Of a DNA stretch of 13,583 nucleotides, positions 1 through 6,329 are shown in pieces (the stretch's first letter is position 1; every line of letters begins with the position of its first letter). Under the pieces are notes generated by a model. That model worked only from the letters and a program-made list of their open reading frames with translations, had not been told where the DNA came from and made no database searches. The position numbers and the translations under genes were made by a program. The stretch is taken from assembly GCA_002436115.1 (NCBI GenBank), contig DIXV01000059.1:350-13932 (forward strand), given 5' to 3'. Source of the DNA: Streptococcus sp. UBA6071 (GTDB taxonomy: Bacteria > Bacillota > Bacilli > Lactobacillales > Streptococcaceae).

Positions 1-714
1 TATCTCTTTGAAGCAGGGGTGGCTTACTTGTTCGGTGAACGGGGGGAGAAAAAACGTTCCATCGAAGACATTAAACTGCCAGCTGCATTTGAATTTCTAC
101 AAGACACCTATCTTTCTGTAATGGTCGTCATGGTGCCACTTTACATTATTACAGCTCTGTTTGCTGGACCAGATGTTGGTGATTTGGGAGGGCAAAACTA
201 TCTCATGTACGCCTTCTTACAAGCTATCCAGTTTGTTGTCGGCATTTACGTCCTCCTATCAGGAGTACGTCTCTTACTTGGAGAAATTGTTCCTGCCTTT
301 CGTGGGATAGCCATGAAGCTCGTTCCAGATGCCATTCCAGCACTGGACTGCCCTGTATTTTTCCCTTATTCACCTAACGCTGTTATTCTTGGGTTTATAA
401 CAACCACGATTGGTACAGTGGTCGCAATGTTCCTTTTACCGGTATTTGGATTTGCAATGATCCTTCCGGGAATGTTGACTAACTTCTTTGCAGGAGGAAC
501 AGCTGGCATATTTGGAAATGCTACTGGAGGACGAAGAGGTGCTATTATCGGAGGAATTGCCCATGGTTTCTTCATCACCTTATTGCCAGCACTTTTGGTT
601 GGTGTCTTTAACGCCATGGGATTTATCAATGCTACCGCAACCGATGTTGACACCGTCGCAGCAGCACTACTCTATGCTTGGATTCTAAGCCCCATTTTTG
701 GACTCTTTCATTAG
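1..714 (+). CDS. PTS ascorbate-type EIIC (UlaA/SgaT family), C-terminal part
   Basis: Membrane channel subunit of a sugar phosphotransferase system, which moves its substrate across the membrane while EIIB phosphorylates it. The frame is open from base 1, so the gene starts upstream; a GTG at 19 is internal. The visible 237 residues are the C-terminal half of the EIIC-GAT/UlaA fold. Counted from the GTG, very hydrophobic segments lie at about 31-50, 60-88, 121-149, 174-202 and 210-230. The loop with DCPVFFPYSPNAVILGF and the glycine-rich GNATGGRRGAIIGGIAHGFF stretch are typical of the UlaA family. It is followed 9 bases later by a TPR-like gene and then an aldolase gene, so it is the transporter of a catabolic operon. 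The true substrate (ascorbate or another pentitol or sugar acid) cannot be told from sequence. Confidence 0.9.
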   Translation, partial: YLFEAGVAYLFGERGEKKRSIEDIKLPAAFEFLQDTYLSVMVVMVPLYIITALFAGPDVGDLGGQNYLMYAFLQAIQFVVGIYVLLSGVRLLLGEIVPAFRGIAMKLVPDAIPALDCPVFFPYSPNAVILGFITTTIGTVVAMFLLPVFGFAMILPGMLTNFFAGGTAGIFGNATGGRRGAIIGGIAHGFFITLLPALLVGVFNAMGFINATATDVDTVAAALLYAWILSPIFGLFH

Positions 715-723
715 GAGGTAAGT

Positions 724-1128
724 ATGTTTGTTCCCTTTTTTTCAAAAAGAAAACCTAAAAAAGAAGAGGCGCCCCAAAAAGCTACCGAACGCCTCCCAGA
801 AGAAGAAAAGCAATTGCTTCAGAATATTGAACGGTTAAAAGGAGAGCTTACTAAAGAAGCTATCACAGAGGCAACCCTTGCCAACCGTCATGAGGAACTG
901 GCCTTAGCCTATTCCGCATTAGGCAAGGATGAGAAAGCAATAGAGCACCTCGAAAAAAGCTTGACCCTTCTCCCATCAATAGGTGAGGGCTATAAAGTTT
1001 TGCTGTCTCTTTACAACCAAAAGCGAAAAGAGGCTGCTAGAGCTGGAGAGGATGAACAGATTGACTACTATATGCGGAAAATGGACGAGATGCGCCAGCT
1101 TGCAAGAACAATAACCGTAAAACGATAA
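724..1128 (+). CDS. small TPR-like cytoplasmic protein in the PTS/aldolase operon
   Basis: A 134-residue, highly charged protein with no signal peptide or membrane segment. The N-terminus (about 1-30) is rich in lysine and glutamate, and residues about 35-60 look like a coiled coil. Residues about 55-90 (NRHEELALAYSALGKDEKAIEHLEKSL region) match the tetratricopeptide pattern, with A-x-x-LG and A-I-x-x-L-E-K-S-L. The start is clear: GGAGG sits 5 bases before the ATG, directly after the EIIC stop. TPR units mediate protein-protein contact, so it may scaffold or regulate the EII complex or the aldolase; that is inference from position only. I do not recognise a named family. Confidence 0.85.
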   Translation: MFVPFFSKRKPKKEEAPQKATERLPEEEKQLLQNIERLKGELTKEAITEATLANRHEELALAYSALGKDEKAIEHLEKSLTLLPSIGEGYKVLLSLYNQKRKEAARAGEDEQIDYYMRKMDEMRQLARTITVKR

Positions 1129-1138
1129 GGGAGGCAAT

Positions 1139-2005
1139 ATGTATAAAACACTTAAAGAATTAACCGCTTATGCACAAGACATGAACATGACTATTGGAGC
1201 CTTTAATACCCATAACCTTGAAATGCTGCCCGAAATGATTCGGGCAGCCAAAGAAGCAGGGGCGCCGATCATTATTCAAACAAGCATCGCTACCGCCAAA
1301 TATATCGGCTACGATGTTGTGGTCGCCGTCTGTAAAGCGCTCGCTGAAAAAGATATGGTTGATGTCGCTCTTCATCTAGACCACGCAAGAGATTTTGATG
1401 AAATTAAAGCGGCCATCGAAGCTGGCTACTCCAGCGTCATGTTTGATGGGTCTCATTTAACATTGAAAGAAAACATCGCTAAAACCAAGGCTGTTGTTGA
1501 TTTTGCCCATGCAAGAGGTGTAGCTGTTGAAGGGGAACTGGGCACCATCGGTGGGACAGAAGATGGTATTTCAGTCCGTGAAGAAGACAAGGTCTATACC
1601 AACCCCCAAGATGCTATTGCATTTGTTCGTTTGACCAAGGTAGATGCCCTCGCAATTGGCATTGGCACCAACCATGGGCAGTTTAAATCAAAAACAGAAA
1701 TCAACCTGCCACTGTTACAAGAGGTTCATCAATCCGTTGATATACCGCTTGTTATTCATGGAGGGACAGGCGTTAAAGAAGAAGACTACCCTGCATTAAT
1801 TCAAAATGGGATTCGTAAATTTAATGTCGGAACAGAGCTTTTAGTAAACTGGACTTCTCTAGCAAAACAAACGTTTCATGAGACAGCTCTTGACAAATCG
1901 CTGCGCTACAATCTTATTCCTGCTAACCAGCAGGTAAAAGAAATTGTCAGCCATAAGATAAAGCTCTTTATGAATACCCAACAACCACTTGGAGCCAAAC
2001 GATGA
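1139..2005 (+). CDS. class II fructose/tagatose-bisphosphate aldolase family protein
   Basis: A zinc-dependent aldolase that should cleave a ketose (bis)phosphate into two trioses. The 288 residues match the usual length for GatY/KbaY/FbaA-type proteins. Visible signatures are HLDHARDFDEI with the catalytic Asp81 and zinc ligand His82, VEGELGTIGGTED (131-142), IGTNHGQFKS with His179 as second zinc ligand, HGGTG with His207 as third ligand and phosphate-binding loop (207-211), and NVGTEL (229-234). The common form IGTAHG is IGTNHG here. GGGAGG lies 4 bases before the ATG, and the gene follows the TPR-like gene by 10 bases. Lying behind an ascorbate-type EIIC, it probably completes breakdown of that substrate. 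The exact substrate (fructose, tagatose or other 1-phosphate or bisphosphate) is not resolvable. A perfect hairpin lies inside the gene at 1225-1248. Confidence 0.93.
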   Translation: MYKTLKELTAYAQDMNMTIGAFNTHNLEMLPEMIRAAKEAGAPIIIQTSIATAKYIGYDVVVAVCKALAEKDMVDVALHLDHARDFDEIKAAIEAGYSSVMFDGSHLTLKENIAKTKAVVDFAHARGVAVEGELGTIGGTEDGISVREEDKVYTNPQDAIAFVRLTKVDALAIGIGTNHGQFKSKTEINLPLLQEVHQSVDIPLVIHGGTGVKEEDYPALIQNGIRKFNVGTELLVNWTSLAKQTFHETALDKSLRYNLIPANQQVKEIVSHKIKLFMNTQQPLGAKR

Positions 2006-2619
2006 TAATCCCTACTCTCCTTCTATTAGCAGGCAGTCCTGCAACTGGAAAAAGCTACCTTATGGATAAAATCCGATCGGCGATTCCAGAATTGGTCTCC
2101 ATCTCACCAGATGAGATTAAGGAAGACATGGCCGACAAATACGGGTTTGATAATTTACTTGAAAAAGCTAAACTTGAGCTAAAGGTTTGGCAAGCCTACT
2201 ATCACCTCTTGGAAGCTTATATGGCGATCGGAAAAAGAATAATTGTCACAGAATACCCTTTTTCTGATAAGCAGAAATATGAGTTACACTATTTTGCAAC
2301 AACTTACCACTATCAGGTTCTTACCATTTGTCTAGATGCCACGTTCGATGTGTTGTGGGAGAGGCGTTACAAACGAGATCGTGAGCAAAGTCGTCACCTG
2401 AGCCACCTTGTGACCTCTTACCACTATGGAGACCAACTACTTGATAGGGAAAAGGCCGATAACCAGATCAGTAAGGAAGCCTTTCAAACCATCATTAGCC
2501 AGCGTGCTTACGCAGATTTTGAGCTGGGTGAGACCATAAAACTAGATGTGACAAACTTTTCAAAAGTCCCTTATGATCCCCTGATACAGAAAATCTTAAC
2601 ATTGGTCCACGCATCTTAG
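2002..2619 (+). CDS. P-loop NTPase, small-molecule kinase-like
   Basis: A 205-residue protein with a clear Walker A motif, GSPATGKS, at residues 11-18 after a hydrophobic beta strand. A second strand (IIVTEYPFSD, about 88-97) is in the position of Walker B or the substrate-binding region. An arginine-rich stretch, WERRYKRDREQSRHLSHL (about 114-131), resembles the mobile lid of small-molecule kinases. This layout fits the AAA_33/zeta-toxin-like kinase group, which phosphorylates sugars, nucleosides or similar. Its ATG overlaps the aldolase stop (ATGA), showing translational coupling and a shared pathway. It may phosphorylate an intermediate before the aldolase; that is inference. There is no antitoxin next to it, so a toxin role is unlikely. 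Confidence 0.8.
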   Translation: MIIPTLLLLAGSPATGKSYLMDKIRSAIPELVSISPDEIKEDMADKYGFDNLLEKAKLELKVWQAYYHLLEAYMAIGKRIIVTEYPFSDKQKYELHYFATTYHYQVLTICLDATFDVLWERRYKRDREQSRHLSHLVTSYHYGDQLLDREKADNQISKEAFQTIISQRAYADFELGETIKLDVTNFSKVPYDPLIQKILTLVHAS

Positions 2620-2725
2620 AGAAGCAAACCTCCAAACGAGTGTCCAATCCTGCCTGACAGACTGAAGAAAATTGTCTAGGTAACTGGTCTACTTTGACCG
2701 CAAGACCTTTGGTAAAAGCACCGAA
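2600..2725. repeat. possible dispersed streptococcal extragenic repeat
   Basis: Directly after the kinase-like gene the minus strand carries an open frame that reads VDQLPRQFSSVCQAGLDTRL and then EVCFSKM. I recall this string at the C-terminus of many short 'hypothetical' proteins in streptococcal genomes with unrelated N-termini, the pattern expected of a dispersed non-coding repeat that annotation pipelines read as protein. There is no ribosome binding site or start codon for it here, and a stop lies upstream in frame. The plus strand can form short hairpins (AGAC..GTCT and GGTC..GACC). The recollection is from memory and was not searched. Confidence 0.4.
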
Positions 2726-2739
2726 TCTGACTGATCGAA

Positions 2740-2786
2740 AAAGAGAAGCCGACTAACTTCTAAAGCATAGAGGTCAACTTCTCTTT
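2740..2786 (+). terminator. weak hairpin, possible operon terminator
   Basis: AAAGAGAAG (2740-2748) can pair with CTTCTCTTT (2778-2786) across a long loop. A competing shorter pairing of AGAAG with CTTCT (2757-2761) is possible. The tail after the stem is only moderately T-rich. It lies about 120 bases after the kinase-like gene and is the first credible stop for the PTS/aldolase operon. Confidence 0.3.
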
Positions 2787-2864
2787 AGTATATTTGTAAA
2801 CAATTCCTATCTTAACCGTAGTACTTAATCCTCTCAACGTACTTAACTTCAATTGAGTATTTCA

Positions 2865-2900
2865 AAAAAGCAACCTATTTTGCTAAACAGGTTGCTTTTT
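2865..2900. terminator. strong bidirectional terminator
   Basis: AAAAAGCAACCT (2865-2876) pairs perfectly with AGGTTGCTTTTT (2889-2900) around a 12-base loop, giving a T run in either direction. On the minus strand it begins at the TGA of the remnant frame 2900-3019, so it was probably the terminator of the minus-strand XRE/membrane-protein operon. On the plus strand it backs up the upstream operon. Confidence 0.85.
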
Positions 2901-3019
2901 CAGGGTTTCCCTTCCCTGGAACTCACGTCTATTATCTCTGTTGATAAAGGCAATGCATCAAAACTAGGAATGTCTACATCTCCTGTTGAGCATTCAACTT
3001 TAAAATCCAAATCTATCTC
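2900..3019 (-). pseudogene. C-terminal remnant of an unidentified gene
   Basis: A 39-codon minus-strand frame ends in TGA exactly at the terminator stem. It reads like ordinary protein (for example KVECSTGDVDIPSFDALPLS, then EIIDVSSREGKP) but has no start. It is closed upstream by TAG, and a neighbouring frame (LWTIILIGDRFGF) runs into it, as if a frameshift separated them. Lying between the four-TM gene and the terminator, it is probably the last gene of that operon after truncation. I do not recognise the family. The opposite strand is also open here (2853-3041) but starts inside the terminator. Confidence 0.35.
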
Positions 3020-3072
3020 CTATAAGAATAATAGTCCATAATCTAATCTCATCAAATATAACCGACTACTCA

Positions 3073-3747
3073 CTAAAACCCTGAAACAAAATGATTGATA
3101 ATATACCAAAATTTATTCCAAAAGCCATTAACCATATTCTCTTCTCCACGAATATGGATGCTACTTTTCAAAACAGTATTTACAAACCGTCTATCATAAG
3201 TAAAAAGTTGAACAACAAAATAGTAAGTCAACAAGAATAGAAGGACCAATAACATTAATTTCCCCAAAATAGTAAACAAGCTATTCTGTAGTTCAGCTTC
3301 CTCATTAATTAGCATTTTTGAAATCTCCTCCGCTTGTAAAGTATCTTTAAAGAAATAGATAAGCGTAGCAGCCGCAAAAATTGAAATACTGGCTAAAATA
3401 CCACAACTCCAATTTGCGAACTTATTTGTTCTATCCAAAGATAAGTCTATATCCGAAATGAGAAGTTTTGTTTGTTCAGTGTCCAAGAACTTTCCCTTTT
3501 TAAAGGCGATTGTTACATTTTTAATATTAATTCTTTCAAAAAGAATAATAAACCTGTAGAGAGCTCCTATAAGCATGGCGACTAGTAAAATGATAGGTTT
3601 CCCCGAATCATCAGTGTTCGGGATTTGAAAAAATAGAAATAGAAGGCCACATAACAAGGTATATTTCATTGCTTTATTCTTTATTGAACCGAATAGACCG
3701 ATCTGACTTCTTAGCAGGTTTTTTATTTCATAATATTTTAATGACAT
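3073..3747 (-). CDS. four-helix membrane protein of unknown function
   Basis: I chose the ATG at 3747 (224 residues) because GGAGG sits 5 bases before it; an in-frame TTG at 3759 lies inside that ribosome binding site. Numbering from this ATG, hydrophobic segments lie at about 29-43, 52-70, 114-133 and 160-182. A basic, charged cytoplasmic stretch sits between the second and third, and an acidic loop (EEISKMLINEEAELQ) between the third and fourth. There is no signal peptide, transporter motif or catalytic motif that I can see. It follows the XRE regulator gene with a 39-base gap on the same strand, so they are probably co-transcribed. Paired regulator plus membrane-protein genes occur in immunity, abortive-infection and stress modules, but nothing here decides between these. 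Confidence 0.75.
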   Translation of the reverse strand: MSLKYYEIKNLLRSQIGLFGSIKNKAMKYTLLCGLLFLFFQIPNTDDSGKPIILLVAMLIGALYRFIILFERINIKNVTIAFKKGKFLDTEQTKLLISDIDLSLDRTNKFANWSCGILASISIFAAATLIYFFKDTLQAEEISKMLINEEAELQNSLFTILGKLMLLVLLFLLTYYFVVQLFTYDRRFVNTVLKSSIHIRGEENMVNGFWNKFWYIINHFVSGF

Positions 3748-3786
3748 ATTCCCCTCCAAACTGTGTATCGTGACTGTTTCAAAACA

Positions 3787-4107
3787 TTAATGCTCTATTT
3801 CAATATCCAATATTTTATTAAAAATATCAAGGTATTTTTCTTCATCATCTACTAATGACAACTTAGCAATTAATTTTGAGACCTCGTTGTCACTATCTAT
3901 AAACGCAAAAAACGTTTGGTAATCTAACTCTAAAGCACTAATCAATTTATCCAAAGTCTCTAGCTTAACGTTGGAATTTTGTCCTCTTTCTATCCTCCCA
4001 AAAGCATTGACATCCATACCTGATTTTTCGGCTAACATTTCTTGGGTTAGTCGTTTTTTAGTCCTAAATTCATAAATTCGGTTAGAAACACTTTTACCTA
4101 ATGACAT
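3787..4107 (-). CDS. XRE-family (Cro/C1-type) transcriptional regulator
   Basis: A 106-residue protein. Residues about 10-66 form a helix-turn-helix of the Cro/C1 type: RLTQEMLAEKSGMDVNAFGRIERG is the HTH core, followed by KLETLDKLISALEL. The acidic C-terminal 40 residues probably serve dimerisation or ligand sensing. GGGAGG precedes the ATG by 7 bases. An inverted repeat, TAAGTC-TAT-GACTTA, fills the spacer of its likely promoter, which suggests self-repression. The size, fold and AGTC/GACT half sites recall controller proteins of restriction-modification loci, but no such enzyme is present. It probably regulates the downstream membrane protein. Confidence 0.88.
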   Translation of the reverse strand: MSLGKSVSNRIYEFRTKKRLTQEMLAEKSGMDVNAFGRIERGQNSNVKLETLDKLISALELDYQTFFAFIDSDNEVSKLIAKLSLVDDEEKYLDIFNKILDIEIEH

Positions 4108-4128
4108 AAGGGTACCTCCCTTATCTTA

Positions 4129-4157
4129 TTTATACCTTAAGTCTATGACTTATGAGA
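4129..4157 (-). promoter_or_regulatory. promoter of the XRE gene with operator in its spacer
   Basis: Minus-strand -10 TATAAA (4134-4129) is 17 bases from a weak -35 (TCTCAT, 4157-4152). The perfect inverted repeat TAAGTC-TAT-GACTTA (4138-4152) covers the spacer. A degenerate second copy, TAAGCTCTATGAAAT, lies upstream on the minus strand (4175-4161). Repressor self-binding is inferred. Confidence 0.5.
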
Positions 4158-4293
4158 TACATTTCATAGAGCTTAAATGTATTTTTTATCCTAAAAGAGG
4201 TGCTCAAAATATGTCTTTTTGGTAAAACAAAAGATAATTAAGTATTATTTTCATGAAAAAGAAGACTTAAACTACCAAAGGAGACTTTTCAAA

Positions 4294-4482
4294 ATGAAAA
4301 AGAGAAACAAGTATTTACGAGCTGGAGCAGCACCCTTAGCTTCAACACCGTTTCTTGTAGCTTGCTCAAATAACAGCAACTCTTCAACACATACATCCTC
4401 AGCCCAAGAGAATCCCTTTCCAGATAAAGGAAAAGAACTTAGCATTGGAAATTATTTAAACCAATCTAAAACTCATTCTTAA
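4294..4482 (+). pseudogene. truncated lipoprotein gene, signal peptide and short N-terminus
   Basis: AAAGGAG lies 10 bases before the ATG at 4294, which starts MKKRNKYLRA, a hydrophobic stretch, and the lipobox LVAC with Cys24 as the lipidated residue. It continues with a serine/asparagine-rich linker, SNNSNSSTHTSS. After only 62 residues (ending GNYLNQSKTHS) a TAA closes it, far short of any normal lipoprotein, and no continuation is seen in the neighbouring frames except a short, unconvincing one (4460-4590). The signal peptide also has a proline and an arginine (RAGAAPLAS) unusual for the hydrophobic core. It could still be made as a short lipopeptide. Confidence 0.6.
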
Positions 4483-4505
4483 GACAAGTGAAGGATTGCT
4501 AGGAT

Positions 4506-4533
4506 TTGAGTTATTTCACAAACATGATATAAT
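4506..4533 (+). promoter_or_regulatory. promoter, probably for the small ORF and ybaB
   Basis: TTGAGT (4506-4511), a 16-base spacer and a consensus TATAAT (4528-4533), with TGA just before the -10 (TG at 4525-4526). It would start transcription about 240 bases before the YbaB gene, leaving a long leader that contains the doubtful ORF at 4623. Confidence 0.7.
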
Positions 4534-4622
4534 TAAGAAGGTACATAGAAATACTGTTAGTGCTAAAAGAGTAGCTAATAACAGTCATTAGATAAAAAAT
4601 ATAAAATGGGGGATTGATAATA

Positions 4623-4709
4623 GTGGCGACTACAGCACCGGAAAAGGTGAATAAAAGTGCCACAGAAAAGTATTTAGGCAAGCTACAGCCGACCGTGATG
4701 AAGAAATAA
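4623..4709 (+). CDS. doubtful 28-residue ORF or frameshifted small gene
   Basis: GTG at 4623 follows a GGGGG run by 9 bases and opens a 28-codon frame (VATTAPEKVNKSATEKYLGK, then a basic tail) ending in TAA. Around 4670 another frame becomes the more protein-like one (RQATADRDEEITSSVKQEKQ) and runs to a TGA at 4742-4744. The two halves may be one small charged protein broken by a frameshift, or a leader ORF before ybaB. I do not recognise it. Confidence 0.3.
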   Translation: MATTAPEKVNKSATEKYLGKLQPTVMKK

Positions 4710-4779
4710 CCTCGTCGGTGAAACAAGAAAAACAACAACATTGAGATAACAAAGGACTAACAGAAGAAGGTAACATTTT

Positions 4780-5079
4780 ATGATGAATATGCAAAACATG
4801 ATGCGACAAGCACAAAAATTACAAAAGCAAATGGAAAAAAATCAGAAGGAAATCGCAGCAACAGACTTTACAGGTCGTTCTGCACAAGACCTCGTCACAG
4901 TTGTTTTCTCAGGCGATAAGAAAGTCAAGACTATTACCTTTACGCCTGAGGTGGTCACTGCAGATGACATTGACACCCTGCAAGACTTAACTCTTCAAGC
5001 CATCAACGATGCTCTTGCTCAAATCGATTCAGCAACGGAAAAATCTATGGGAGCTTTTGCAGGCAAACTTCCCTTCTAG
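4780..5079 (+). CDS. YbaB/EbfC family nucleoid-associated protein
   Basis: A 99-residue DNA-binding protein of the YbaB/EbfC family. These form homodimers on the nucleoid and, in many bacteria, are encoded beside dnaX-recR; that is not the case here. Visible features are the N-terminal [19 protein letters not shown] helix, the central beta region ([21 protein letters not shown]) and the C-terminal helix ([19 protein letters not shown]) ending AGKLPF, close to streptococcal homologues. The ATG is doubled (4780 and 4783); AGAAGG lies 9 bases before the first, so either could be used. A strong terminator follows at once, so it is monocistronic or the end of a short operon. Confidence 0.95.
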   Translation: MMNMQNMMRQAQKLQKQMEKNQKEIAATDFTGRSAQDLVTVVFSGDKKVKTITFTPEVVTADDIDTLQDLTLQAINDALAQIDSATEKSMGAFAGKLPF

Positions 5080-5086
5080 GGACACG

Positions 5087-5117
5087 GCAAGCCATTTAGC
5101 ATCTCGGCTTGCTTTTT
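5087..5117 (+). terminator. terminator after the ybaB gene
   Basis: GCAAGCC (5087-5093) pairs with GGCTTGC (5106-5112) around a 12-base loop and is followed by TTTTT. The next gene's -35 overlaps its 3' arm. Confidence 0.9.
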
Positions 5118-5136
5118 CGTTGATTTCTGGTAAAAT
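5109..5136 (+). promoter_or_regulatory. extended -10 promoter of the YrdC-domain gene
   Basis: TTGCTT (5109-5114), a 16-base spacer and TAAAAT (5131-5136) preceded by TGG, an extended -10. The -35 lies within the terminator stem of the gene before it. Confidence 0.65.
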
Positions 5137-5204
5137 AGTAATCGTCAGAAAAATACAACAATTTTATGTTTAGGCTAAATTAATAGAAATCTAAGGAGAA
5201 CAGT

Positions 5205-5987
5205 ATGACAAAACACATTCATTGGGACAGCAACCTTTCACAAGAGGGGCTAGAAATCCTTCAAAGTGAAGGTGGTGTGATTGTCTGTCCAACAAAGGTT
5301 GGCTACATCATCATGACCAGTGATAAGGCTGGGTTAGAGCGTAAATTTGATGCCAAAGAGCGTAAGCGTAATAAACCAGGTGTTGTGCTTTGTGGTAGTA
5401 TGGAAGAGCTGGAAGCTTTGGCCCAGCTCAATCCAGAAATCAAGGCCTTCTATCAAAAACATTGGGATGAGGATATCCTTTTAGGTTGTATCCTTCCTTG
5501 GCGCGATGATGCCTACGATAAGTTATTGGCTTTTGGAGATGGTCGCGAAGAATTGATGACAGATACCCGTGGCACTAGCTGTTTTGTTATTAAGTTTGGT
5601 AAGGCTGGTGAACAGTTGGCCGAGCATCTCTGGCGGACAGAAGGTAAGATGGTTTATGCTTCTTCTGCCAACCCATCTGGTAAAGGAAACCGTGGTAAGG
5701 TTGATGGGATTGGGGAACGCATCGAAGCTAGCGTTGACCTAGTCATTGAAGCGGATGACTATGTCGCTTCTATCCAACCAGACAAGACCATCGAAACCCG
5801 TTATGAGCAAGGTGTTATGGTCTCTATGGTGAGCGCAGATGGTAAGCTGATTCCAGAACAAGGCGGGCAACGCTCTATTAGCCCAGCTCCTGTCGTTATC
5901 CGTAAGGGGCTAGATATTGACAAAATCATGGGCCACTTATCCGATACTTTCAACTCTTGGGACTACCGTCAGGGAGAATATTATTAA
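5205..5987 (+). CDS. YrdC/Sua5-domain protein, divergent threonylcarbamoyl-AMP synthase-like
   Basis: A 260-residue protein of the YrdC/Sua5 fold, whose classical members make threonylcarbamoyl-AMP for the t6A modification of tRNA. Family features are a nucleotide-binding KERKRNKPGVVL segment (about 51-62), the TRGTSCFVIKFG strand (about 121-132) and the hallmark SSANPSGKGNRGKVDGI (about 153-169). It departs from the norm at the N-terminal signature: canonical PTDTVYGL is PTKVGYII here (29-36). Streptococci usually carry a canonical TsaC elsewhere, so this is likely a paralogue with a shifted role. AAGGAG is 6 bases before the ATG. It stands alone between two terminators. Confidence 0.85.
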   Translation: MTKHIHWDSNLSQEGLEILQSEGGVIVCPTKVGYIIMTSDKAGLERKFDAKERKRNKPGVVLCGSMEELEALAQLNPEIKAFYQKHWDEDILLGCILPWRDDAYDKLLAFGDGREELMTDTRGTSCFVIKFGKAGEQLAEHLWRTEGKMVYASSANPSGKGNRGKVDGIGERIEASVDLVIEADDYVASIQPDKTIETRYEQGVMVSMVSADGKLIPEQGGQRSISPAPVVIRKGLDIDKIMGHLSDTFNSWDYRQGEYY

Positions 5988-6051
5988 AAAGACTTTTGAA
6001 AGAAGTCGAGCCTTTCAGTCGGCTACTCTCGTTCTCATAATTCTTAAAAGC

Positions 6052-6086
6052 AAAGAGGCTAGGACAGGTGTCCTAGCCTCTTTTAA
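6052..6086 (+). terminator. terminator after the YrdC-domain gene
   Basis: Perfect 14-base stem, AAAGAGGCTAGGAC (6052-6065) with GTCCTAGCCTCTTT (6070-6083), AGGT loop, ending in TTTT. Confidence 0.95.
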
Positions 6087-6188
6087 GTTGCTTTCCATTT
6101 CAGGATTAACTGATTTTATTGGCTTATGTCCTGGCTTTTACAGCCCACGCCAACTTTTCCGAGGTGGGATAACAAAATCAATCACTTT

Positions 6189-6226
6189 AAAAGACCAATC
6201 TCCTATTCCATTTAGGAAATTGGTCT
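6189..6226 (-). terminator. terminator of the minus-strand GST gene
   Basis: AGACCAAT and TCCTA (6192-6205) pair with TAGGA and ATTGGTCT (6213-6226), with one mismatch between the blocks and a 7-base loop. Read on the minus strand it ends in TTTT. It lies about 100 bases after the glutathione transferase stop. The rest of the gene-free stretch 5988-6329 holds only the plus-strand terminator and short, weak palindromes. Confidence 0.8.
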
Positions 6227-6329
6227 CATAAAAGTAGTTTTCTGCTACCCCATTTATGGGTGAACTGGCAAGCAATCGCTTTTTACCATTGATCGGAATC
6301 TCTCCTACTTATGTCTCTTCTTAATAAAC

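Noticed and set aside
2002..2619. Zeta-type toxin interpretation of the P-loop protein
   Set aside because: There is no epsilon-like antitoxin beside it, and it is translationally coupled to a metabolic aldolase gene.
2853..3041. Plus-strand frame of 62 codons
   Set aside because: It starts at a TTG upstream of and running through a strong terminator stem, has no ribosome binding site, and its composition is low in hydrophobic structure. The minus strand reads more like protein.
4511..4815. Two overlapping minus-strand frames with hydrophobic products
   Set aside because: They run antisense to a consensus promoter and the start of the ybaB gene, with no start signals.
5917..6231. Plus-strand frame overlapping the end of the YrdC-domain gene
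   Set aside because: It runs across a perfect 14-bp terminator and has no ribosome binding site.
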